Below, piece by piece: positions 17,275-22,230 of a DNA stretch of 36,554 nucleotides; the stretch's first letter is position 1, and each line of letters begins with the position of its first letter. The DNA is from Anaeromassilibacillus stercoravium (GTDB lineage: Bacteria > Bacillota > Clostridia > Oscillospirales > Acutalibacteraceae), in the NCBI GenBank assembly GCA_019118845.1, contig DWYE01000077.1:1-36554 (forward strand). The letters are read 5' to 3'. A program made the translations under genes and the position numbers. The notes beneath the pieces were generated by a model. The model saw only the letters and a program-made list of their open reading frames with translations, had not been told where the DNA came from and did not search any database.

Positions 17275-18045
17275 TCATTTCGCGATGGGAGGGTTGGGGA
17301 GTTTCGGCGAAGAATGCGCCGGTTTCTCCAATGCCCTTTGGAGCGGCTTCCCTTCAAAAAGGACTTTGACCGTCAAAACCATCAATTTGATGTCCTGCCA
17401 CAGGGAAAAATGCTTGATATACCAAAGATCGTAAGCTGTTTTTTCGGAAATCTCGGTGTAGTAGTGGCCGTACACCTGTGCTGTACCGGTGAGCCCAGCC
17501 CGCACGAGAAAGCGCTGTTCATACTGATCGACCTCCGCCTTGTATTTTTCCACAAACATGGGGCGTTCGGGCCGCGGGCCAACCAGGGACATGTCCCCTT
17601 TTAAAACATTGAGCAGTTGTGGGAGCTCGTCCAAATGTGTGTTTCGCAGAACTCTTCCAACCCTGGTAATGCGGGGGTCGTCCTCGCTTGCGAGGACGCC
17701 GCCTGTAATGGCTTCCGCATGGTGGATCATTGTGCGGAATTTGTAGATGCGGAATACCTTTTCATTCCGCGTGACCCGTTCCTGGCTATAAAAAGCCGGT
17801 CCCGGAGAATCGAGACGGACAATGATGCTGCACAGGAATAGAAGTGGAGCGCAAAGAATCAGCCCCGCGGTTGAACATAGGATATCCGCCAGGCGCTTCA
17901 GAACAGCGGATACAAGGGATGGACAAAAAGAACCGGATTGGATCGGTTTCGAATGTTCGGCAGTCCTATGCAAGGCGCTGTGTTTGCGGGATGTATGTTG
18001 TATTTGTGGCTGTAAAATGCCAGCCTTCTTTGCAGGGAAATACAC
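17275..18045 (-). CDS. Initiating sugar-phosphate transferase (undecaprenyl-phosphate, bacterial sugar transferase family)
   Basis: The 256-residue protein has one hydrophobic hairpin (LADILCSTAGLILCAPLLFL) followed by the core motifs of the family: FRIYKFRTM, LRNTHLDELPQLLNVLKGDM, SLVGPRPERP and AGLTGTAQVYG. It would load the first sugar phosphate onto undecaprenyl phosphate at the cytoplasmic face. It lacks the four-helix extension of WbaP-type enzymes, so it belongs to the short PglC/WecP-like group. The GTG start at 18045 follows AAGGTGA. It is the first gene of the operon, 200 bp inside element 2, behind a long hairpin. Confidence 0.9.
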   Translation of the reverse strand: MYFPAKKAGILQPQIQHTSRKHSALHRTAEHSKPIQSGSFCPSLVSAVLKRLADILCSTAGLILCAPLLFLCSIIVRLDSPGPAFYSQERVTRNEKVFRIYKFRTMIHHAEAITGGVLASEDDPRITRVGRVLRNTHLDELPQLLNVLKGDMSLVGPRPERPMFVEKYKAEVDQYEQRFLVRAGLTGTAQVYGHYYTEISEKTAYDLWYIKHFSLWQDIKLMVLTVKVLFEGKPLQRALEKPAHSSPKLPNPPIAK

Positions 18046-18081
18046 CCAATCACCTTCTATTCCAGGTTCGTGAAATCGCGA

Positions 18082-18125
18082 TAAAATTTAATGGGAAGGA
18101 AAACAGCCTCCTTCCCTAAATTTTA
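18082..18125 (-). promoter_or_regulatory. Long hairpin in the leader of the polysaccharide operon
   Basis: On the plus strand TAAAATTTA plus GGGAAGGA (two-base bulge between them) pair with TCCTTCCC plus TAAATTTTA, a 17-bp stem around an eight-base loop. It lies between the exon-2 attachment site and the first gene of the operon. It could stop cotJ transcription from entering the cluster, or act as an attenuator. As the stem ends in A/T on both sides it could work in either direction. Confidence 0.6.
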
Positions 18126-18225
18126 CCAATGTAGCAACAAGAAGGGAGAAAAAAGTCGGAATCTTTCACATAACCTTTTGGATAAGTTATTTTATCGATG
18201 GAAGAAGAGATATCCGCAATATTTT

Positions 18226-18263
18226 TGATGCGCAGAGCGCCATTGTGACCCTTCTGTACCTAT
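18226..18263 (-). other. Attachment site of element 2 at cotJC exon 2
   Basis: CTTCTGTACCTAT (plus strand 18251-18263) is the partner of 4573-4585. The element-side arm GTCACAATGGC (minus strand, about 18239-18249) is the second half of the predicted attP dyad. The predicted crossover dinucleotide is at 18259-18260. Confidence 0.8.
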
Positions 18264-18357
18264 ATCGGTCAATATGGCTTTCAGCTCCGGATAGGGCATG
18301 CTGTATCTCTGGCTCAAATAGCGCAGAGAGGCGCCCAGCTCGCCATGCGGCCCACCG
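18251..18357 (-). CDS. cotJC: cotJC exon 2: central part of CotJC, stranded between the two elements
   Basis: This short segment encodes GGPHGELGASLRYLSQR continuing to SMPYPELKAILTDIGT, residues 30-63 of the rejoined protein. This is the wording expected in CotJC and other Mn catalases, and it includes the ligand Glu35. It has no start codon or RBS and is flanked by a serine-recombinase element on each side. The left edge (CGGTGG at 18352-18357) matches the end of exon 1, and the right edge (ATAGGTAC at 18256-18263) matches the start of exon 3. Both joins keep the frame. The piece is too short to be called by gene finders and is easy to miss. Confidence 0.9.
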
Positions 18358-18378
18358 CATCGCGGTTGGAGATGGTTT
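18334..18378 (-). other. Attachment site of element 1 at cotJC exon 2
   Basis: The minus strand reads GCGATGCGGTGGGCC, sharing CGGTGG-CC with exon 1 at 21459-21467. The element-side arm GCGAT is the mirror of ATCGC on the exon-1 side of the element, each six bases from a central GG. The predicted crossover dinucleotide is at 18352-18353. The recombinase stop codon is only about 20 bp away. Confidence 0.7.
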
Positions 18379-19773
18379 TTACTCTATTCGATAGTGGACC
18401 GTCAAGTGGTTTTGTTCTGCATCGTATACAATGCGGTCGAATATGGCGTGCAGCACACGGTTTTTGGCTTCGTTCGGGAGTTGGCCATCCCGCAGCAATG
18501 CACCCATGTTCACGGCGGATGGGGCTTCCTGTAAGGGATGGCAGCGATGCACTTCCGCAGAAAGGGCGGTGAGGTGCGCCTGTAACCGCGCCTTTTCGCA
18601 TTGGTATTCCTCTAGGGACTCGGCTCCAGCTTCATAGGCATCCCGGAGACGCTCCAACTTTTTCCGTTCCTGTTCAAGTTGCAATTGAAATGGATTTGAA
18701 GAATCCGCGCGGGGGCAGGGGTTCCTTTCGAAAGCATGTGGGGGGAGGTCGGCTTCCAGGATGCATAAGATCCATTCTTCCATTTTCCGCATGGAAATGT
18801 AGTGGGAAACAGAACAAAGCCCGTGGGCATAGGCGCTGCATTGCAGGGCATCGCGGGAGGTTTTGACCAACGGTGCGCCGCAGGTGGAGCAAAATACAAG
18901 GCCACGCAGGGGATAAGCTGTTTGAGGAGCACGCTCGTTCCGCCTGCATCCTTTTTGGTTCAATTGCCGCTGGGATTCCTCCCATAGAGAGGGATCCACT
19001 AGGGCTTGGTGCATCCCATCCGAGAGGACTGGCCCGGCGGGGGGCGATTGCTTCGTCCCCGGATGGAGGTTCCAGCGGATTTTCCCCAGATAGACGGGGT
19101 TGTGCAAGAGATAGGCGACTGCGCGCGTTTCCCAGCGTTGCCCGCGTGCGGTGGGAATCCCCATGGCGTTGAGCCGGCGGGCGATTTCGTTGCACGGAAC
19201 CCCCTGCGCGCATAGGCGGAACATCCACTGAACAATGGGGGCGGTAGTGGGATCGAGTATGTATTGTTTTTCCTGCATCCGATAGCCGAAAGGGGGTGGG
19301 GTGACCGGTTCCCCGCGGCTCACCTTTTCCAGCATGCCGCGCTTGACCTCTTCTGCCAGATTGATGCTGTAATATTCGTCCATCGCTTCGATCACCGCTT
19401 CCAGCAGCAGGGAGAGCTTGTCGTCGCCCAGCTGTTCGGTCACGGAAACGACGTCGATGCCCAGCTGCTTGCGCAGCATGGTTTTGTAGACAATGCTATC
19501 CCGGCGGCTGCGCGCAAAACGGCTGAATTTCCAGAGGATGATGCAATCGAAGGGCTTAGGTTTCTGCTTGGCAATTCCGATCATCCGCATAAAGGCGGGG
19601 CGCTTTTTGGCTTCCTTTCCGCTGATTCCCTCCTCTTCCCGGAAAATATATGCTTCTGGCAAGAGAAAATCGTGCTTTTGGGCATAATCCCGGATAACTT
19701 TGAGTTGGCTGTCCGGGCTGTATTCCAGTTGGCCGTCCGTGGATACGCGGATGTAAGCTGCTGCGGTTCTCAT
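18379..19773 (-). CDS. Large serine recombinase of element 1
   Basis: The 464-residue protein opens MRTAAAYIRVSTDGQ with nucleophile Ser11. It continues with FSRFARSRRDS in the catalytic domain, a recombinase domain (PPPFGYRM to about residue 280), a zinc ribbon starting CSTCGAPL, and a coiled-coil stretch rich in Glu, Lys and Leu. The layout and length are close to SpoIVCA-type recombinases that excise skin elements. AGGAGG stands six bases before the ATG at 19773; the longer frame upstream adds only VGGIA-type residues over the RBS. The stop lies about 20 bp from the attachment site at exon 2, the classic position for a site-specific recombinase beside its site. Confidence 0.92.
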   Translation of the reverse strand: MRTAAAYIRVSTDGQLEYSPDSQLKVIRDYAQKHDFLLPEAYIFREEEGISGKEAKKRPAFMRMIGIAKQKPKPFDCIILWKFSRFARSRRDSIVYKTMLRKQLGIDVVSVTEQLGDDKLSLLLEAVIEAMDEYYSINLAEEVKRGMLEKVSRGEPVTPPPFGYRMQEKQYILDPTTAPIVQWMFRLCAQGVPCNEIARRLNAMGIPTARGQRWETRAVAYLLHNPVYLGKIRWNLHPGTKQSPPAGPVLSDGMHQALVDPSLWEESQRQLNQKGCRRNERAPQTAYPLRGLVFCSTCGAPLVKTSRDALQCSAYAHGLCSVSHYISMRKMEEWILCILEADLPPHAFERNPCPRADSSNPFQLQLEQERKKLERLRDAYEAGAESLEEYQCEKARLQAHLTALSAEVHRCHPLQEAPSAVNMGALLRDGQLPNEAKNRVLHAIFDRIVYDAEQNHLTVHYRIE

Positions 19774-19869
19774 GGCGATTCCTCCTACCACATGTGTAGA
19801 GAGCGGACAGGCTCATTATGCGGAATAGGACGAACCACCGCGTGAATATAAAAAACAGGGGGATTGCTC

Positions 19870-20103
19870 ATGAATGTTCGCGATGAATTTACCGTGGATG
19901 TTTATTTTGGAGAAGAGCGGCGCAACTCTTACCGGTTCCGCAGGAAGAAAGCGCCGAAGGGGAGGGAACAGTTTGTAGAGACCGGGCGGAAAGCCTGGAT
20001 GGAGATGGAGCGTCAGCCGGCTGAGAACGAGATCCTGTTCCGGGCGCTGGAAAGGGTTCTATCCGGCCTATCCATCAAAGAAGGGGAAGCGCCGCAGGAT
20101 TGA
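19870..20103 (+). CDS. 77-residue protein of unknown family, divergent from recombinase 1
   Basis: The ATG follows AGGGGGA by about seven bases. The protein begins MNVRDEFTVDVYFGEERR, has a strongly basic patch (RFRRKKAPKGR) and an acidic helical C-terminus. I do not recognise a family. It is the only plus-strand gene of element 1 and shares a 96-bp intergenic region with the recombinase, so the two may be co-regulated. Its small size, basic patch and place make it a candidate directionality factor, but nothing in the sequence proves that. Confidence 0.65.
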   Translation: MNVRDEFTVDVYFGEERRNSYRFRRKKAPKGREQFVETGRKAWMEMERQPAENEILFRALERVLSGLSIKEGEAPQD

Positions 20104-20124
20104 ATGCGGCAGCTCCCCCTTTTT
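20083..20124 (+). terminator. Terminator after the 77-residue gene
   Basis: GGGGA and GCCGCA pair with TGCGGC and TCCCC across an internal loop, followed by TTTTT at 20120-20124. The stem overlaps the stop codon of the 77-residue gene. It separates that gene from the convergent tiny gene ending at 20127. Confidence 0.7.
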
Positions 20125-20126
20125 GT

Positions 20127-20288
20127 TTATCCGTTCTGTAGGAGTTCTACATACTGTTGCAAGTCGTCCACCGAGCGGATCTCTTCGGAACGCAGGCTGA
20201 TGGCATCCTGCATATCGGGCGGCAACGACAGAAAATATTGTAAAACGTCCGGCGCCTCCTCGAAGAGATCGTCTAAGCTGTTTGCCAT
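20127..20288 (-). CDS. Tiny acidic protein, paralogue A
   Basis: 53 residues, ATG at 20288 behind AGGAGG. The core QYFLSLPPDMQDAI followed by IRSVDDLQQYV matches two other tiny proteins in this element (20304-20474 and 21219-21395). Shared pattern: Gln-Tyr-aromatic, two variable residues, Leu-Pro, then a helix, then a Ser-x-Asp/Glu-x-Leu helix. The family is unknown to me. It is the last gene of the minus-strand run that starts with the cotJC stub. Confidence 0.75.
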   Translation of the reverse strand: MANSLDDLFEEAPDVLQYFLSLPPDMQDAISLRSEEIRSVDDLQQYVELLQNG

Positions 20289-20303
20289 ATTTCGCCTCCT
20301 TTG

Positions 20304-20474
20304 TCATTCCTCTTCTTGGCAGTGCATGGCGAATTCATGCAGGTCGTCAAAACTCAAGATATGATCCGCCTTGTACCCCAAAGCCTGCTTCACATCGTAG
20401 GGCAGAAGCGAGTAATACTGATTGGCTTCGTAGTCCTTGGAAAGAAGCTGATACAAATCGGTATATTCCTCCAA
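20304..20474 (-). CDS. Tiny acidic protein, paralogue B
   Basis: 56 residues if translation starts at the TTG at 20474, ten bases after AAGGAGG. The reading frame extends to an ATG at 20513 inside the dismutase gene, but that has no RBS. The residues from the TTG onward (EEYTDLYQLLSKDYEANQYY, then LLPYDVKQAL and SFDDLHEFA) align with paralogue C from its first residue, which supports this start. The protein is acidic, with no hydrophobic segment. Confidence 0.72.
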   Translation of the reverse strand: MEEYTDLYQLLSKDYEANQYYSLLPYDVKQALGYKADHILSFDDLHEFAMHCQEEE

Positions 20475-20506
20475 CGAACCAGCGCCTCCTTTCCGCGTTT
20501 GCGCGC

Positions 20507-21136
20507 TCAACATCGGCTGCATTGCGCGAACTGCTCTTCCACCTGTTTCCAATTGATCAGGGAAAACCAACGGTCCACGTATTCCGGACGGCGGTTCTGA
20601 TATTGCAAATAATAGGCGTGCTCCCAGATGTCGACGGGCAGAAGGGGGCACATGTGCAGGGTCAGCGGCGTATCCTGGTTGGCGGTTTTCAGGACGTGCA
20701 GCCGCCCTTGCCCATCCATTGCAAGCCATGCCCAACCGGACCCAAACTGGGTGACAGCGGCGTTTTTCATCTTTTCTTTCCAGGCGTCATAGGAGCCAAA
20801 ATAGCAGTCGATCGCTTCTGCCAATTTCCCGGAAGGGTGGGTGTTTTTTTTCGGCCCCATACTGCGGAAATACAGTTGATGATTGTACACGCCGCCTGCG
20901 TTGTTTCGCACCGCAATCCGGATTGCTTCCGGCAGGGCGTCGCCCTGCTTTAGTAGCTTTTCGAGGTTCCAGCTGTGGTAGGCCGGATAGTCGGCCAACG
21001 CCTTGTTCAGGTTATCGACATAAGCTTGCAGGTGCTTGTCATGGTGGAAATGCAGGGTTTCCGCGTCGATTTCCGGCTCCAACGCGCGGTAGTCGTATGG
21101 CAAAGGCTCTGTTGAAAAGGGATACTGTTGACTCAT
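20507..21136 (-). CDS. sodA: Superoxide dismutase, Fe/Mn family, carried by element 1
   Basis: The 209-residue protein has all four metal ligands of the family: the N-terminal HFHHDKH region (His31), His86 in VYNHQLYF, and Asp169 and His173 in PVDIWEHAYY. QFGSGWAWL, another family signature, is intact. It would convert superoxide to oxygen and hydrogen peroxide. It lies between tiny paralogues C and B on the same strand as the cotJ genes, downstream of the cotJC stub. Its product peroxide is the substrate of a Mn catalase such as CotJC, the gene this element interrupts. Symbol assigned by family; metal choice (Fe or Mn) is not certain. Confidence 0.92.
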   Translation of the reverse strand: MSQQYPFSTEPLPYDYRALEPEIDAETLHFHHDKHLQAYVDNLNKALADYPAYHSWNLEKLLKQGDALPEAIRIAVRNNAGGVYNHQLYFRSMGPKKNTHPSGKLAEAIDCYFGSYDAWKEKMKNAAVTQFGSGWAWLAMDGQGRLHVLKTANQDTPLTLHMCPLLPVDIWEHAYYLQYQNRRPEYVDRWFSLINWKQVEEQFAQCSRC

Positions 21137-21218
21137 AGAGCGGTCATCCTCTCGTTATAGCTGTTTTTGCAATCATATGTTGCAAAAGACCGTCTCATGC
21201 GAAATCGCCTTTTCGAGC

Positions 21219-21395
21219 TCAGTCGTCGCCGCGCGTATACTTGTCCACTGCATCGCAGAGGCTTTCAAACGAATTTACGCCTCCTGCGCGGTCTCGCAGG
21301 CACTCCTGCACATACTCCGGCAGGGTGTCGAAATACTGGCGGGCTTCCCCGTCGCTTTCCAGTAAGCTATATAGATCCGGGTATTTGTTTTGCAT
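21219..21395 (-). CDS. Tiny acidic protein, paralogue C
   Basis: 58 residues, beginning MQNKYPDLYSLLESDGEAR. The core QYFDTLPEYVQECL and SFESLCDAV aligns with paralogues A and B. GGAGGTGA ends five bases before the ATG at 21395. The RBS sits on the stop codon (21401-21403) of the truncated cotJC frame, so in the unexcised chromosome this gene would be translated as the next cistron of the cotJ operon. Confidence 0.75.
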   Translation of the reverse strand: MQNKYPDLYSLLESDGEARQYFDTLPEYVQECLRDRAGGVNSFESLCDAVDKYTRGDD

Positions 21396-21400
21396 TTCAT

Positions 21401-21553
21401 TCACCTCCGGGGATAGTTTTCCCCAAAAGCGGCAATCATGCATCGCAAAAAGCGATTTGGTCCACCGTATTGTGTGATGATGATTTTTGCAAGTGCAGGA
21501 TTGGGATTTTTGATTTTAACGGGATATTGCAGTCGCTTCTCATAGACCCACAT
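21401..21553 (-). CDS. cotJC: cotJC exon 1, read as a 50-residue stub before excision
   Basis: The ATG at 21553 overlaps the stop of cotJB (TAATG). The first 31 codons give MWVYEKRLQYPVKIKNPNP and then ALAKIIITQYGG, the canonical CotJC N-terminus. After the GGTGG at 21462-21466 the sequence leaves the family: the frame continues as PNRFLRCMIAAFGENYPRR and stops at 21401. Exon 1 proper is 21462-21553. The stub holds none of the manganese ligands and cannot be catalytic. Joined to exons 2 and 3 it yields a 199-residue CotJC, close to the family's usual length of about 190-200. Confidence 0.9.
   Translation of the reverse strand: MWVYEKRLQYPVKIKNPNPALAKIIITQYGGPNRFLRCMIAAFGENYPRR
21440..21485 (-). 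other. Attachment site of element 1 at cotJC exon 1
   Basis: The minus strand reads TACGGTGGACCAAATCGC. CGGTGG at 21462-21467 is shared with 18352-18357. ATCGC on the element side mirrors GCGAT at the other element end, and a further ATCGC-TTTTT-GCGAT hairpin follows. The predicted crossover dinucleotide is at 21462-21463. Confidence 0.7.
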
Positions 21554-21813
21554 TATTCATCATCCTCCATTCCTGTTTCCCATGGCCAGGGTCCGGTGAT
21601 CCAAGCCCAGCGGCTGGTATTGGAGCTGGTTTCGTGCAGAGGGCCATAGGTAGCTTCGTATTGTTTTGTGAGTTCATCCGCTTTTTTGCGGGCCTCCTCC
21701 AATTTCCGGGCGGCGTCGCAGTTGTTTGGATGGGAGTCCAGGAACAGGTGCAGTTCCCACATGGAGAATCGCAGCGAAGAAATTTTGCGCATCAACATTT
21801 CTTGTTCGTTCAT
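21553..21813 (-). CDS. cotJB: Spore coat protein CotJB
   Basis: The 86-residue protein matches the CotJB pattern: a helical N-terminus (LMRKISSLRFSMWELHLFLDSHP), a helix with KADELTKQYEATYGPL, and a C-terminus WAWITGPWPWE. CotJ proteins are inner-coat components made in the mother cell. It overlaps cotJA by four bases (ATGA) and cotJC by one base, so all three are translationally coupled. The cotJA-cotJB order on the same strand identifies the fragment that follows as cotJC. Confidence 0.9.
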   Translation of the reverse strand: MNEQEMLMRKISSLRFSMWELHLFLDSHPNNCDAARKLEEARKKADELTKQYEATYGPLHETSSNTSRWAWITGPWPWETGMEDDE

Positions 21814-22007
21814 CTGGGTTCTCCCCTCCTTCCATAGAACGGCTTATTCAGTTCTGGGAAAATGGTGCCGTTGTCAAAACCCTGTTCGGGGGTATAGATG
21901 TTGCTGAACTGTTGATATGGGACGTAAGCCATGGCTGGCACGGTTACCGCAGGCAGTGGCGTTGGCTGTGCGAGATCACACATCTGTTCATTCATATCAT
22001 TCGCCAT
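21810..22007 (-). CDS. cotJA: Spore coat-associated protein CotJA
   Basis: The 65-residue protein has the CotJA signature AMAYVPYQQFSNIYTPEQGF followed by GTIFPELNKPF. In Bacillus it is needed with CotJC for coat assembly. It is the first gene of the operon. The ATG at 22007 follows AAAGGAGA by about seven bases. A possible SigK-like promoter is at 22081-22108. The gene is intact. Confidence 0.9.
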   Translation of the reverse strand: MANDMNEQMCDLAQPTPLPAVTVPAMAYVPYQQFSNIYTPEQGFDNGTIFPELNKPFYGRRGEPR

Positions 22008-22080
22008 AGTAACTCTCCTTTCGCATCAAGATATCGCATCCCGCGTAAGAAGGCGTGGGAGTGTGGAGCTTATCCATGTG

Positions 22081-22108
22081 CATACTATGCAGGGAGACGG
22101 GAGCGGGT
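22081..22108 (-). promoter_or_regulatory. Possible mother-cell promoter of the cotJ operon
   Basis: On the minus strand, AC at 22108-22107, 17 bases, then CATAGTATG at 22089-22081 resembles the SigK pattern AC-N17-CATAnnnTA (one mismatch at the end). The -10 is also partly like the SigE CATACAAT, but no SigE -35 is seen. It lies about 75 bp before cotJA. Short, degenerate motifs of this kind occur by chance. Confidence 0.35.
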
Positions 22109-22230
22109 GCTCTTCCACTGGACACTTTTCACTTGTATATTTTTGAAAACTGTTATAGAATAAGAAGGACTTGCCCTAGGGGGCATAAACGGCGCCCGGT
22201 TGTAGGCGTTTCAAAATGGAGGACGATCCC

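Larger units (their letters stand above)
4582..18259. mobile_element. Element 2: 13.7-kb serine-recombinase element inside cotJC carrying a polysaccharide cluster
   Basis: The element is bounded by the 13-bp near-perfect direct repeats at 4573-4585 and 18251-18263, so its unit length is 13,678 bp. It carries a small gene and a large serine recombinase at the exon-3 end, and a ten-gene polysaccharide operon on the opposite strand. No phage structural, replication or conjugation genes are visible, so it is neither a prophage nor an integrative conjugative element. Excision would fuse cotJC exon 2 to exon 3 in frame as LTDIGTEELAH, the wording expected of the family. Excision timing in sporulation is inferred by analogy with skin-type elements. 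Confidence 0.85.
18353..21462. mobile_element. Element 1: 3.1-kb serine-recombinase element inside cotJC carrying a superoxide dismutase
   Basis: The element is bounded by the shared CGGTGG at 18352-18357 and 21462-21467, with a unit length of 3,110 bp. It carries a large serine recombinase, a divergent 77-residue gene, a superoxide dismutase and three tiny paralogous genes. No phage or transposition genes are present. Its removal fuses exon 1 to exon 2 in frame (TQYGGPHGELG). The shared core is short, so the boundary rests mainly on the reading frame and on the attP dyad. Confidence 0.82.

Noticed and set aside
4582..18259. Prophage or integrative conjugative element
   Set aside because: No capsid, tail, lysis, replication, relaxase or type IV secretion genes are seen; the cargo is glycan synthesis only.
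4166..21553. cotJC as a plain pseudogene with a 30-codon deletion
   Set aside because: The seemingly missing codons are present at 18251-18357 between the two elements, in frame and in order.
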